From the NCBI GenBank assembly GCA_003511885.1, contig DOIX01000367.1, positions 1 through 15,383 of the forward strand: a stretch of 15,383 bases of DNA, written 5' to 3'. Each line of letters starts with the position of its first letter. Positions within the stretch are counted from its first letter, which is position 1. The stretch comes from Cyanobacteria bacterium UBA11153. GTDB taxonomy: Bacteria; Cyanobacteriota; Cyanobacteriia; Cyanobacteriales; Coleofasciculaceae. Shown here one piece after another: positions 6,668-13,626 of the stretch. The notes under the pieces are model-generated. The model was not told where the DNA came from. It saw nothing but the letters and a program-made list of their open reading frames with translations, and did not search any database. A program made the position numbers and the translations under genes.

Positions 6668-8083
6668 ATGCAGGATAATTCAATTGTGCAATTAGTTAAT
6701 GATTCTGCCATTATCGAACAAATTAGCCTTATCGTTTATCAAGCCGTTGTGGATATGCAACAGCAGCAACCGCAATTGCTACAGGAAAAGTACAGGAAAA
6801 TTGATTGGCGGGATCGTCGCTATCAATCTGCCTTTTGCAGTAAGTTGAAAACTCAATTGGGCGAGTCAATAGATTGGAATACTAGACTCCGTAAAATCCA
6901 TAAATTACTGCATTTTTTTATGGTTTCTGCTTATTTTCAAACACCAGAATTTCGGGAAATGGCCCAAACAGTTCAGACTGCCATCCGACGACAAATTAAA
7001 GTAGAATCCAATGGTTTAGTCCATTCAGAAAATCCTCAACCTCCTCTATCCTCTTCCGTCAATTCCTTACCAGGCATTGCCATCCTCCTCCTCGATGCCG
7101 AAAACTTACAAATAGATATCGAAACTGAAAAATTCTTAGGGAGAATTTGTAACTATCCCATTCAAATTAAAGTAGCCTTTGCTAACTGGCGCAGCATGGG
7201 CAAAAAAGATGCAGAATTCCACAATCGAGGTTACGAATTAATTCATGTGCCGCCAGGGAAAGATAGTGCAGATGTGAAAATGGCGACAGTTGGCTCTTCA
7301 ATTTTTGTCCATTATCCCACCGCCAGGGAAGTATTAGTTTGCTCTTCTGATGGTGTAATGACTCATCTTTATAATACCCTGCAAACCCACGGATTAACAG
7401 TTTATTTAGTCCGAAAAAAAGGTGATTATATTACAGTTTTAAATAGCCAGACTAACCAAACAAAAAGTCATAACTTAAACACCCCAACTGATTTGCCATC
7501 TCCAGGAGAATTTATAGCCCAATTAAAACAAATTATCAAAGATGAACAAACAAAAACTGGACAGGATTGGTTGAGGCTATCGAGAATTTCCAGTCGATTT
7601 CAGACTAAATATAAAATGACATTGAGTAGAGTGGTTGCTATTCAATTTACTGGGAAAAAAGTGCGAGATATTTTTATCGATAATCCCACAGAATTTGCAG
7701 TTCATCAATTACCCGGTGAATCTGGAGTATATATCACTACATTTGAAATACCATCAGGATCAACTCCCAGTAATGAAACCATTATCAGATCTGATAATTC
7801 ATCCCAAACAGGCAATTCTAATCTACTTAAACCAGACTCAAGAGTTAATTTGGAACAAGTAGTAACCAAAATCGTCACTGCTTTAACAGTAAACTCTACC
7901 TCAGTTTACGTGCCAATTGCTAACGTAGCCACGGAATTTAACAGGCAGGAAGGGCAATCGATTACTAATGTGTTAAAAACATTAAAATTAGGGAATAAAT
8001 TCCCTAGATTCTTGCAATCCTGTAGCGGGTTAAAAGTCAAGAAGGTGGGTGCAGTATATCATGTAGGAATTTTGTCGTCATAA
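6668..8083 (+). CDS. NYN (PIN-like) domain protein with two OST-HTH/LOTUS domains
   Basis: The 471-aa product has three parts. Residues 1-130 are helical and Gln-rich (VVDMQQQQPQLLQEKYRKIDW), of unknown role. Residues 136-256 form a NYN/PIN-like nuclease: IAILLLDAENL supplies Asp143, PPGKDSADVKMA gives Asp199 and Asp202, and VLVCSSDGVMTHL gives Asp228, the acidic set that holds metal in this fold. Two winged-helix OST-HTH domains follow at about 282-360 and 395-470; both have LxxVVxxI-type helices and end in strands (GVYITTF, AVYHVGIL). OST-HTH domains bind RNA, including structured or G-rich RNA in eukaryotes, so an RNA-processing or RNA-decay role in the cytosol is inferred. The ATG at 6668 lacks a strong ribosome-binding site. 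The stop abuts the Pho-box-like region of exbB, so read-through into exbBD is possible. Confidence 0.85.
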   Translation: MQDNSIVQLVNDSAIIEQISLIVYQAVVDMQQQQPQLLQEKYRKIDWRDRRYQSAFCSKLKTQLGESIDWNTRLRKIHKLLHFFMVSAYFQTPEFREMAQTVQTAIRRQIKVESNGLVHSENPQPPLSSSVNSLPGIAILLLDAENLQIDIETEKFLGRICNYPIQIKVAFANWRSMGKKDAEFHNRGYELIHVPPGKDSADVKMATVGSSIFVHYPTAREVLVCSSDGVMTHLYNTLQTHGLTVYLVRKKGDYITVLNSQTNQTKSHNLNTPTDLPSPGEFIAQLKQIIKDEQTKTGQDWLRLSRISSRFQTKYKMTLSRVVAIQFTGKKVRDIFIDNPTEFAVHQLPGESGVYITTFEIPSGSTPSNETIIRSDNSSQTGNSNLLKPDSRVNLEQVVTKIVTALTVNSTSVYVPIANVATEFNRQEGQSITNVLKTLKLGNKFPRFLQSCSGLKVKKVGAVYHVGILSS

Positions 8084-8092
8084 CTTAATGTC

Positions 8093-8133
8093 CTTAACCC
8101 TGTCTTACTAAAAGTATTAACAGATCTTAACCA
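8093..8133 (+). promoter_or_regulatory. Candidate Pho (SphR) box upstream of exbB
   Basis: Four 8-bp units begin exactly 11 bp apart, each separated by 3 bp: CTTAACCC (8093), CTTACTAA (8104), TATTAACA (8115) and CTTAACCA (8126). The first fits the cyanobacterial Pho-box unit PyTTAAPyPy(T/A) except at the last base; the fourth fits perfectly. The second is partial, and the third carries TTAA shifted by one base. A further CTTAATGT lies at 8084, out of phase. A possible -10, TATGCT, is at 8154-8159 and exbB starts at 8218. SphR control is inferred from this arrangement alone. Confidence 0.5.
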
Positions 8134-8217
8134 GTCACAGTGAATTATTACGATATGCTAAGGAGAGTAGGCAAATCCTGAAAAAATACAGAAAAAAGTA
8201 AATCCGTTGATGAGATT

Positions 8218-9111
8218 ATGACCAGAGTATTAGATTTAATATATCAAGGCGGTCCAACGATGATTCCACTGGTAGGGATGTCGGTGATGACATTTGCTTG
8301 TGCCTTGGAAAGAGGATTATTTTGGTTCCGACTTCTCAGCCAAGAAGATCGTATAGTGAAAGAAGTACTGGAGGCGGCACGGCATGACTTAGGCAAAGCA
8401 GCCGCGATCGCAGAACATGCTAGATTACTTCCTATTGGTCGCTTTCTCCTAGCGCCTTTAAAACTAATCCAACCAACTCCAGAAACTTTTCGTCTCGCCA
8501 TGGAAGCTGCGGCTGATAAGGAATTTGCCCAAATGCGCCGAGGGGATAAATTACTAGAAAGTGTGGTAGGAATTGCCCCGCTTTTAGGTTTATTAGGTAC
8601 AGTTACAGGTTTGATTGCTACCTTTAGTAACCTAAATATTGGTGCTGGAGGTACGGCTGATGGTGCATCAAAAGCCGCAGCAGGTATCGGGGAAGCACTA
8701 ATTACCACTGCTGGAGGGATGATTGTCGCTATTATCGCCCTCTTCTTTTTCCGAATTTTAGTTACTTTACAAGCGCAACAAACTGATTATTTTTCTGAAG
8801 TGGGTAGTGAATTAGAACTAATTTATCGTCAATGTTGGTATGAACCTTCTGAAACACCCAACAATTATCAACCCTCTCCCCCATCCTCTACTTACGCAAT
8901 TAAATCTCCTGAATTTAGCCGTACCCAAATTAATTCTCCCGCAGTTAGCGGAAGATGGTCAGTTCAATTATCAGTTGATTCCGCCCATCCGGCAAGCGAA
9001 GCACATATTAATAATAGACACCATTCACCTTCTTTATCATTAGAAAAAGAAGAAACACCAGAAAATGATGACAACATCAGGCGAATCGATAGTCCTCATT
9101 CTCCAGAATAA
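8218..9111 (+). CDS. exbB: ExbB/TolQ/MotA-type proton channel protein
   Basis: The 297-aa inner-membrane protein forms, with ExbD, the proton channel that powers TonB-type arms. The first membrane segment is at about residues 13-35 (MIPLVGMSVMTFACAL). A cytoplasmic loop follows (EVLEAARHDLGKAAAIAEHA), then segments at about 115-137 (VVGIAPLLGLLGTVTGLIATF) and 158-183 (GEALITTAGGMIVAIIALFFF). Thr128 and Thr164 line up with E. coli ExbB Thr148 and Thr181 in the channel wall. After residue 210 there is an unusual tail of nearly 90 aa, rich in Pro, Ser, Asn and His (NNRHHSPSLSLEKEE), that typical ExbB proteins lack. exbD follows after 141 bp. The start matches the family (VLDLIYQGGPTMIPL). The upstream Pho-box-like array suggests phosphate control, which is inference. 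Confidence 0.93.
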   Translation: MTRVLDLIYQGGPTMIPLVGMSVMTFACALERGLFWFRLLSQEDRIVKEVLEAARHDLGKAAAIAEHARLLPIGRFLLAPLKLIQPTPETFRLAMEAAADKEFAQMRRGDKLLESVVGIAPLLGLLGTVTGLIATFSNLNIGAGGTADGASKAAAGIGEALITTAGGMIVAIIALFFFRILVTLQAQQTDYFSEVGSELELIYRQCWYEPSETPNNYQPSPPSSTYAIKSPEFSRTQINSPAVSGRWSVQLSVDSAHPASEAHINNRHHSPSLSLEKEETPENDDNIRRIDSPHSPE

Positions 9112-9207
9112 TTTTGAGTTTTGAGTTTTTAATTAAAACGGCAAGAGTCCATTAAGTTTATTACTTCTCCCAATCGATTCTTCCATCTACTACCCCCGAC
9201 AAATACT

Positions 9208-9228
9208 CCCTATTCCCTATTCCCCATT
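9208..9228. repeat. Heptamer tandem repeat CCCTATT
   Basis: CCCTATT (9208), CCCTATT (9215) and CCCCATT (9222) lie in the exbB-exbD spacer, about 25 bp before the exbD ATG. This STRR-type insert explains why the two genes are 141 bp apart rather than tightly coupled. The spacer otherwise holds only AT-rich DNA. Confidence 0.7.
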
Positions 9229-9252
9229 CCCTTAATATTTTCAGCAACCGAG

Positions 9253-9669
9253 ATGAGATTCAAATCCAAAAATAAAGGTTCGCAAATGCCAGAAGTTAAT
9301 CTGGTACCGATGATGGACGTAGTTATGACTATTCTTACCTTTTTCATCATCCTATCTATGACATATACCGTTGGGCAGCAATCAGTAAATGTTCAATTAC
9401 CCAGTACAGATTCCGGTACAAGCCTAGAAAAAAATCCCGATCCCCTTATTGTTGGACTTAATGAGAAATCAGAAATTTTCGTGGGTGATAAAGCAGTTAA
9501 TAACGATGAGTTAGCGACAGAAATGAAAACCTATTTGGAGACTAATACTCAAGGTGCAGTTATTTTAAAAGCAGACAAAAATTTACCTTATGAAAGGGTA
9601 GTACAACTCTTAGGAGAAATGCGAGATATTGGTGGCGAAAGAGTTTCCCTAGCAATTGAAGATAAATAA
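9253..9669 (+). CDS. exbD: ExbD/TolR biopolymer transport protein
   Basis: The 138-aa protein is a standard-length ExbD. It has a short basic cytoplasmic N-terminus (MRFKSKNKGSQMPEVNLVPM), one membrane helix at about 20-40 (MDVVMTILTFFIILSMTYTV), and a periplasmic domain ending GEMRDIGGERVSLAIEDK. Asp22 in LVPMMDVV corresponds to E. coli ExbD Asp25, the proton-carrying residue. The periplasmic fold shows the usual pattern (LIVGLNEKSEIFVGDKAVN, AVILKADKNLPYERVVQLL). It should dimerise inside an ExbB pentamer and couple proton flow to the TonB-like arms encoded on the opposite strand. The ribosome-binding site is weak (CCGAG just before ATGAG). Confidence 0.95.
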   Translation: MRFKSKNKGSQMPEVNLVPMMDVVMTILTFFIILSMTYTVGQQSVNVQLPSTDSGTSLEKNPDPLIVGLNEKSEIFVGDKAVNNDELATEMKTYLETNTQGAVILKADKNLPYERVVQLLGEMRDIGGERVSLAIEDK

Positions 9670-9704
9670 TTAAATAATTTCAATTAGAAAATTTTTGTCC
9701 AATT

Positions 9705-9727
9705 CCCCTCTCCTTGCAGGAGAGGGG
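9705..9727. terminator. Bidirectional hairpin terminator between exbD and the TonB-like operon
   Basis: CCCCTCTCCT (9705-9714) and AGGAGAGGGG (9718-9727) form a perfect 10-bp stem with a 3-nt loop (TGC). The hairpin lies between convergent genes ending at 9669 (+) and 9750 (-). ATTTTTATT follows at 9742 on the + side, and on the minus side an A-run at 9689-9696 reads as AAAAAT/TTTTT. The stem sequence resembles a common cyanobacterial GGAGAGGGGCTAGGGGAGAG repeat, so it may be a repeat recruited as a terminator. Confidence 0.7.
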
Positions 9728-9749
9728 CTAGGGGAGAGGTCATTTTTAT

Positions 9750-11246
9750 TCACTCCCGTGGATCTTTTTGATAAAATAAAATAGCTATCTTCATTAATCG
9801 ATCCCCTTGAGTTACTAATTGAGGAGATTGACTAGATAATTTCTGCCATATCCTAACTCCTAAATCAGATTTAATCGGTAATCCACCTTGGCTTGATACC
9901 TTTTTCAAATCTGGAGTAGATACCAAAATCATATAAATTTTGAAATCTTTCTGAGTTACTTCATAAAGATTGAGATTATCATCACCATAACCCTCTACTT
10001 TAGTAACTGTAAATATCTCATCTCCCTTACCTAATTCAGTAGTTATCGTCTCAGCGAGTTGTTTCATCTCAATCGGTTGAGTAGATGAAGTGGTAACTTG
10101 TAATGTATCCAAAAGCAATCTATCTATTTCCACCTCTTCCGTTTGTTTCTTGAGGTTTTTTAAAACTTCAGTTTGGTGCAATGCCTCAATATCTGGTTTT
10201 TTAATCCTTTCCAAGTGTAAATCACTATTATCTCTGATATTTTCTTTAAAGACATCATAAAACTTGGCTATCTTCGGTGGTTTATTTTCCAAATCTTCCA
10301 ATTTATAAGATTTCTCGTCTATAAATATGGCAGTACGATCGTTTTTATGCACCAAATGCAGAAAAGAATCTTTACCATCCTTGGATAATTTATAGACTAT
10401 AAAATTTGATTCCTTTGTTTCTTCATTAACTATAAATCCTTTAGTTTCTAATTGTTGCTTGAATTCTCGATCCACCTTATCTAAGGGGTCAGTGGTAGAA
10501 TAGATGTAACGATATTTTTCTAAATCACTAAAATCCGACTTTAATATCCCTCTAGCAGTTAGCAAAGAAGCAAAATAGTAAGGAATTTCTTTATAGAAAT
10601 TATTTACAAGGGGTGATTGTGTCCCATCATTCAATGGTTTTGTTGGTGTTATTGTTGAGTTTTGGTTTGGTTTATTAATTATTCTTTGCTGATTTGATAG
10701 TTGATTCTGGGGAGTTTTTGTGCTGGAATTAGTGGAACTTTGTACCTGTCTTGAATTAGATGAAGGTTGATTGCTTGCCCCAGTTTTTTTTGTTGAATTA
10801 GCAGATGTTGTGCTAGACGATTTAGAAGTAGACGATTTGGAAGTAGATAATGTGGAAGATTTGGGGCGAGATGATGATGTTTGGGCACGAGTTGCCTGAC
10901 TGCTTCGAGTAGTTGGCTTGGAGTTAGATTTAGATGCAGTTGTTGATTTAGACGTTTGAGAAACAGATTTGAGGGGAGGGCGAGGAAGTGATTTTTTCGC
11001 TACGGGCTTACCTGAAGTTTGAGTGGAATTTGATTTTGTAGATTTTATTGAGGAAGATGCAGATGCTTCACTGTTAGTTACATCATTATCTTTTTTCTCC
11101 TCTGTCTTAGCATTTTCCGATATTTTAGGCTTAGAATCTGTGGGAATTCCTAAAACTGCACCATGAATTGCTAGGGCAACTACTAACATTACACCAAAAA
11201 AGTTTTTCCCACTCGATGAATTTTTTAATAAGCTAAATTGTGTCAT
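9750..11246 (-). CDS. TonB-like protein, 498 aa, Ser/Thr/Lys-rich linker
   Basis: The layout is TonB-like. A short N-terminus leads into one membrane anchor at about residues 17-35 (FGVMLVVALAIHGAVLGIP). Its A24-x3-H28 sits where E. coli TonB has Ser16-x3-His20, the contact with ExbB/ExbD. A linker of about 180 residues (37-215) is almost wholly Ser, Thr, Lys, Gln and Asn (SSTLSTSKSSTSKSSSTTS), not the usual Pro/Glu/Lys. A folded region follows from 216 to the end. Its last ~80 residues (GDDNLNLYEVTQKDFKIYMI, from about 421, to FYQKDPRE) resemble the shared C-terminal domain of the 338- and 236-aa neighbours, but more distantly. An extra domain at about 216-410 is unknown to me. The start shares MTQF and its DNA with the 176-aa gene. 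It is last in the operon, 42 bp after that gene, with AGGA before the ATG. Confidence 0.7.
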   Translation of the reverse strand: MTQFSLLKNSSSGKNFFGVMLVVALAIHGAVLGIPTDSKPKISENAKTEEKKDNDVTNSEASASSSIKSTKSNSTQTSGKPVAKKSLPRPPLKSVSQTSKSTTASKSNSKPTTRSSQATRAQTSSSRPKSSTLSTSKSSTSKSSSTTSANSTKKTGASNQPSSNSRQVQSSTNSSTKTPQNQLSNQQRIINKPNQNSTITPTKPLNDGTQSPLVNNFYKEIPYYFASLLTARGILKSDFSDLEKYRYIYSTTDPLDKVDREFKQQLETKGFIVNEETKESNFIVYKLSKDGKDSFLHLVHKNDRTAIFIDEKSYKLEDLENKPPKIAKFYDVFKENIRDNSDLHLERIKKPDIEALHQTEVLKNLKKQTEEVEIDRLLLDTLQVTTSSTQPIEMKQLAETITTELGKGDEIFTVTKVEGYGDDNLNLYEVTQKDFKIYMILVSTPDLKKVSSQGGLPIKSDLGVRIWQKLSSQSPQLVTQGDRLMKIAILFYQKDPRE

Positions 11247-11288
11247 AATCCTGTCTAATCCTAATGAATTAATCTAACTTACCCTTGA

Positions 11289-11819
11289 TTAGGGAATTTC
11301 TGAATTAGTATCTGATGAGGTATTCTCCGCTGGAGACTCCTCATTGTCATTTTCTGAGGAGTTGTTTTTATTTTCCTCTTTTTTAGAGTCAGGAGAAGTT
11401 ACTTCTGATTCTGAATCTGCTTCAACCTCAGTTTGTTTGGTATCTGCTTCAACTTCGGTTTGTTTGGTATCTGCCTCAACTTCGGTTTTTGGAGAATCTG
11501 CTTCAACTTCGGTTTGTTTGGCATCTGCCTCAACTTCGGTTTTTGGAGAATCTGCTTCAACTTCAGTTTTTTTGGTATCTGCTTCAGTTTTCTTAGTATC
11601 TTCTTTACTTAACTTTCCTGGAGATTCTGGAGAGGTTGTTTTGGAAGCAGGAGAAGCTTCAACTTGACTCTTTTGATCTTTTTCCTTAGATTCAGGTGTT
11701 TTAGTATCTTTTCCTGTGGGTATCATTAAGATCCCCACATGAAGTGCCAAGGCAATAACGAACATAATGCCAAATGAACTATTGCCAGATGATTTGTTGG
11801 AGTAATTAAATTGTGTCAT
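11289..11819 (-). CDS. Truncated TonB-like protein: anchor plus acidic 9-aa repeats, no C-terminal domain
   Basis: Starting at the ATG at 11819 the product is 176 aa; AAGGAAAAG lies just upstream, and the N-terminus MTQFNYSNKSSG matches the 498-aa paralogue, so the longer frame up to 11906 is unlikely. One membrane anchor at about 16-35 (FGIMFVIALALHVGILMIP) has A23-x3-H27 in the TonB His20 position. The rest is an acidic Lys/Glu/Thr/Ser-rich periplasmic linker built from 9-residue repeats such as TEVEADTKQ and TEVEADSPK. It ends in SSENDNEESPAENTSSDTNSEIP with no folded C-terminal domain, so it cannot contact a receptor as TonB does. It could be a decaying paralogue, or an anchor-only competitor or regulator of ExbBD. 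Gaps of 47 and 42 bp flank it in the operon. Confidence 0.7.
   Translation of the reverse strand: MTQFNYSNKSSGNSSFGIMFVIALALHVGILMIPTGKDTKTPESKEKDQKSQVEASPASKTTSPESPGKLSKEDTKKTEADTKKTEVEADSPKTEVEADAKQTEVEADSPKTEVEADTKQTEVEADTKQTEVEADSESEVTSPDSKKEENKNNSSENDNEESPAENTSSDTNSEIP
11419..11601. repeat. In-frame 27-bp tandem repeats in the 176-aa TonB-like gene
   Basis: Six consecutive 27-bp units (starts 11419, 11446, 11473, 11500, 11527, 11554) are followed by a 21-bp partial unit (11581-11601). Units begin GCTTCAAC or GCCTCAAC and come in two types, ending TTTGGTATCT-like or TTGGAGAATCT. Alternation of types (units 3 and 5 against 2 and 4) suggests duplication of a 54-bp dimer. Each encodes nine residues of the linker. 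Confidence 0.9.
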
Positions 11820-11866
11820 AATTTTCTTTTCCTTAGCTAAAGTGAGTAATTGAAATTTAATTGAGA

Positions 11867-12577
11867 TCAATTGAACATATATATTCCTCCAGGATCTCTT
11901 TTCCAAAAAACGATGAAACTTTGAGTCGGAATAGGAGCGCCAATCCCAACCAAACTCATATAAAATTCAACATTTTCACCTTTTTTTACTGTATATAAAT
12001 TTGCACCACCATATTTCTTGTCCAGCTTTTCGATTTTGAGTTTTTGTTCCTCCTCTAAGAGGGGTTTAATATATAGAACATAAGCTCTAGCAGGGCTATT
12101 TTGAGAAATTAGCAACGAACCAATAGCTCCTTTTTTTAACTCCGATCCATCCAAAAATGCAGGAGGATCTTTTAAGAAACCAATAGGTATGCTATCAAGA
12201 GTTACATCGACATAGGATTCTGTATTACTTCTACTGGCTAACAAGTCTTGCCGCACCCTCTCTCGCAATTCTCTAAGTAAGGTATTAGGATCGCTTTGAT
12301 CTTTATTAGCTGTAGTTCCTTTACTGTTATTTCTGGTTGATTCTTTGTTATTGTTTTTATCTATAAATTCGTTCAAATCAACTTTGGGAAAGAGAGAGAT
12401 TGAAGCTGCCAATTTACTCTTGTTATATTCTTCTTGATACAACTCAGATGTCTTAGCATGACATTTGGTAGCTGCGAATAACACTCCACCATTAATTGCT
12501 AATGCAATCACAAAAGTTAAGGTAAGCAAGTTGTTACCAGATTGAGATGAATTATGGAAATAGGTAAATCGATTCAT
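11867..12577 (-). CDS. TonB-like protein, 236 aa, short linker, anchor His replaced by Asn
   Basis: The N-terminus leads into a membrane anchor at about residues 18-37 (LTLTFVIALAINGGVLFAAT). It aligns without gaps to the 498-aa paralogue, but Asn29 stands in the TonB His20 position; in E. coli TonB, Asn is the one substitution reported to keep function there. The linker is only about 60 residues, poor in Pro and rich in Asn/Lys/Ser (DKNNNKESTRNNSKGTTANK). The C-terminal domain (about 97-236) is clearly homologous to that of the 338-aa neighbour: NTLLRELRERVRQDLL, NTESYVDVTLDSI, PAFLDGSELKKGAIGSL and EFYMSLVGIGAPIPTQSF, ending KRDPGGIYMFN. The short linker would limit reach across the periplasm. 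It starts 32 bp after the 338-aa gene; a weak AGAAAAG precedes the ATG. Confidence 0.75.
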   Translation of the reverse strand: MNRFTYFHNSSQSGNNLLTLTFVIALAINGGVLFAATKCHAKTSELYQEEYNKSKLAASISLFPKVDLNEFIDKNNNKESTRNNSKGTTANKDQSDPNTLLRELRERVRQDLLASRSNTESYVDVTLDSIPIGFLKDPPAFLDGSELKKGAIGSLLISQNSPARAYVLYIKPLLEEEQKLKIEKLDKKYGGANLYTVKKGENVEFYMSLVGIGAPIPTQSFIVFWKRDPGGIYMFN

Positions 12578-12609
12578 AACTTTTCTGATTCAATCAACGA
12601 TCTTAAATA

Positions 12610-13626
12610 TTATTGTCCTCTGGGATCTTTTTCCCAAATTACCACAAAAGTTTGAGTAGGACGAGGAGCGCCGATGCCAACCAAACTCATGTAAAATTCA
12701 ACCCCCCCAGCATTGCGTGCTTTATATAATTTTTCTCCAGCATATCCCTCACTGATTTCCTCAATCTCGAAATCCATTTCTTTTGTTAAGATGGGTTCAA
12801 TATATTCATCGTAAGCTATCCTGGGAGTCTTTTGAGAAATTCCTAATGAACCAACAGAGCCTGCTTTTAAGCTTGATCCATCCAAAAACGCAGCAGGATC
12901 GCTCAATTCATCAATGAATAAGCTATCAAGAGTTTCATTGACAACAGATTCAGTATTAGTGCCACTTTCTAATAAGCTCCGCTTTACACTCTCTCGCAAT
13001 AATTTAAGTAAACCTTCACCTTCACCTCCCGGAGCAGTTGAATTTTGAGTAGATGGCTTATCTGGATCTTTATTTTCTGTTGATTCGCTGTTTTTGTTAT
13101 CTTCTAGAGGTGTTTCTTCTTTTTCCTTATTTTCTGTAGGTGTTTCCTCTGTTTTAGGCTTCTCCTCTTGAGGTTTTTCCTCTTGAGGTTTTTCCTCTTG
13201 AGGTTTTTCTTCTTTTGGTTTTTCCTCTTTTGGTTTTGGTGTCGGAAGAGGAGGTGGTGCATCTGGCCTGGGTTTGGACACCACTGCTTTAGGTTTAGGA
13301 GGCTGTTTTAATTTAGGTTTTGCTGCTGCTGGAGATTTAGGAGAGGACTTTTTAGCTGCACCTTTTAAACTGACAATTTTAACTTTTTCTCGCTTAATAG
13401 GCGAAGGGGAAGGTTCTGGTTTAACTTCTGTTTTAGATTGTGGCGGTGTCGGTGAAATTAGTAGCAATACATGAATAGTTACAGAGGCTACTAACATTGG
13501 TCTATAAAAGGCTCTCCATGAAGGCGTTATCTTCTTGGCAATTGGAGCTAACTTTTCCCGAAATTGAATTATTTTTATCCTAATAGGAGTAAACTTTTGG
13601 GTAGCGATGATGAGGGGATTATTCAT
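12610..13626 (-). CDS. TonB-like energy transducer, 338 aa, Pro/Lys/Glu-rich linker
   Basis: This is the most TonB-like of the four and first in the operon. A basic cytoplasmic N-terminus of ~40 aa precedes a single anchor at about 43-62 (PMLVASVTIHVLLLISP). It holds Ser48-x3-His52 (SVTIH), the same spacing as SVCIH in E. coli TonB. The linker is a classical Pro/Lys/Glu rod (KPKLKQPPKPKAVVSKPRP, then KPQEE repeats), followed by an acidic Asn-rich part. The C-terminal domain (about 206-338) has LLKLLRESVKRSLLES, NTESVVNETLDSLF, PAAFLDGSSLKAGSVGSL and VEFYMSLVGIGAPRPTQTF, ending WEKDPRGQ. It lacks the YP..A and GxVxVxFxV pattern of the TonB C-terminal family, so receptor recognition must differ, or it is a far diverged relative. 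No clear ribosome-binding site precedes ATG 13626. Confidence 0.78.
   Translation of the reverse strand: MNNPLIIATQKFTPIRIKIIQFREKLAPIAKKITPSWRAFYRPMLVASVTIHVLLLISPTPPQSKTEVKPEPSPSPIKREKVKIVSLKGAAKKSSPKSPAAAKPKLKQPPKPKAVVSKPRPDAPPPLPTPKPKEEKPKEEKPQEEKPQEEKPQEEKPKTEETPTENKEKEETPLEDNKNSESTENKDPDKPSTQNSTAPGGEGEGLLKLLRESVKRSLLESGTNTESVVNETLDSLFIDELSDPAAFLDGSSLKAGSVGSLGISQKTPRIAYDEYIEPILTKEMDFEIEEISEGYAGEKLYKARNAGGVEFYMSLVGIGAPRPTQTFVVIWEKDPRGQ
13157..13231. repeat. In-frame 15-bp tandem repeats in the 338-aa TonB-like gene
   Basis: Five 15-bp units (starts 13157, 13172, 13187, 13202, 13217) with consensus GGTTTTTCCTCTTGA, two of them identical. Read on the minus strand each encodes a KPQEE or KPKEE pentapeptide of the periplasmic rod. 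Slippage of such units would change linker length without a frameshift. Confidence 0.85.

Noticed and set aside
8244..8708. 154-codon antisense frame opposite exbB
   Set aside because: Typical antisense shadow of an Ala/Gly-rich membrane protein; exbB is unambiguous by its motifs.
11419..11601. CRISPR-like array
   Set aside because: The units are contiguous 27-bp repeats without spacers and encode protein in frame.
11344..11667. 107-codon + strand frame with repeated SASTSV units
   Set aside because: It is the antisense reading of the 27-bp repeats of the TonB-like gene; the minus strand has the anchor, start context and paralogues.
11820..11906. 29-residue N-terminal extension of the 176-aa TonB-like protein
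   Set aside because: The paralogue starts at the equivalent MTQF, a good ribosome-binding site precedes the ATG at 11819, and the extension would overlap the upstream gene.
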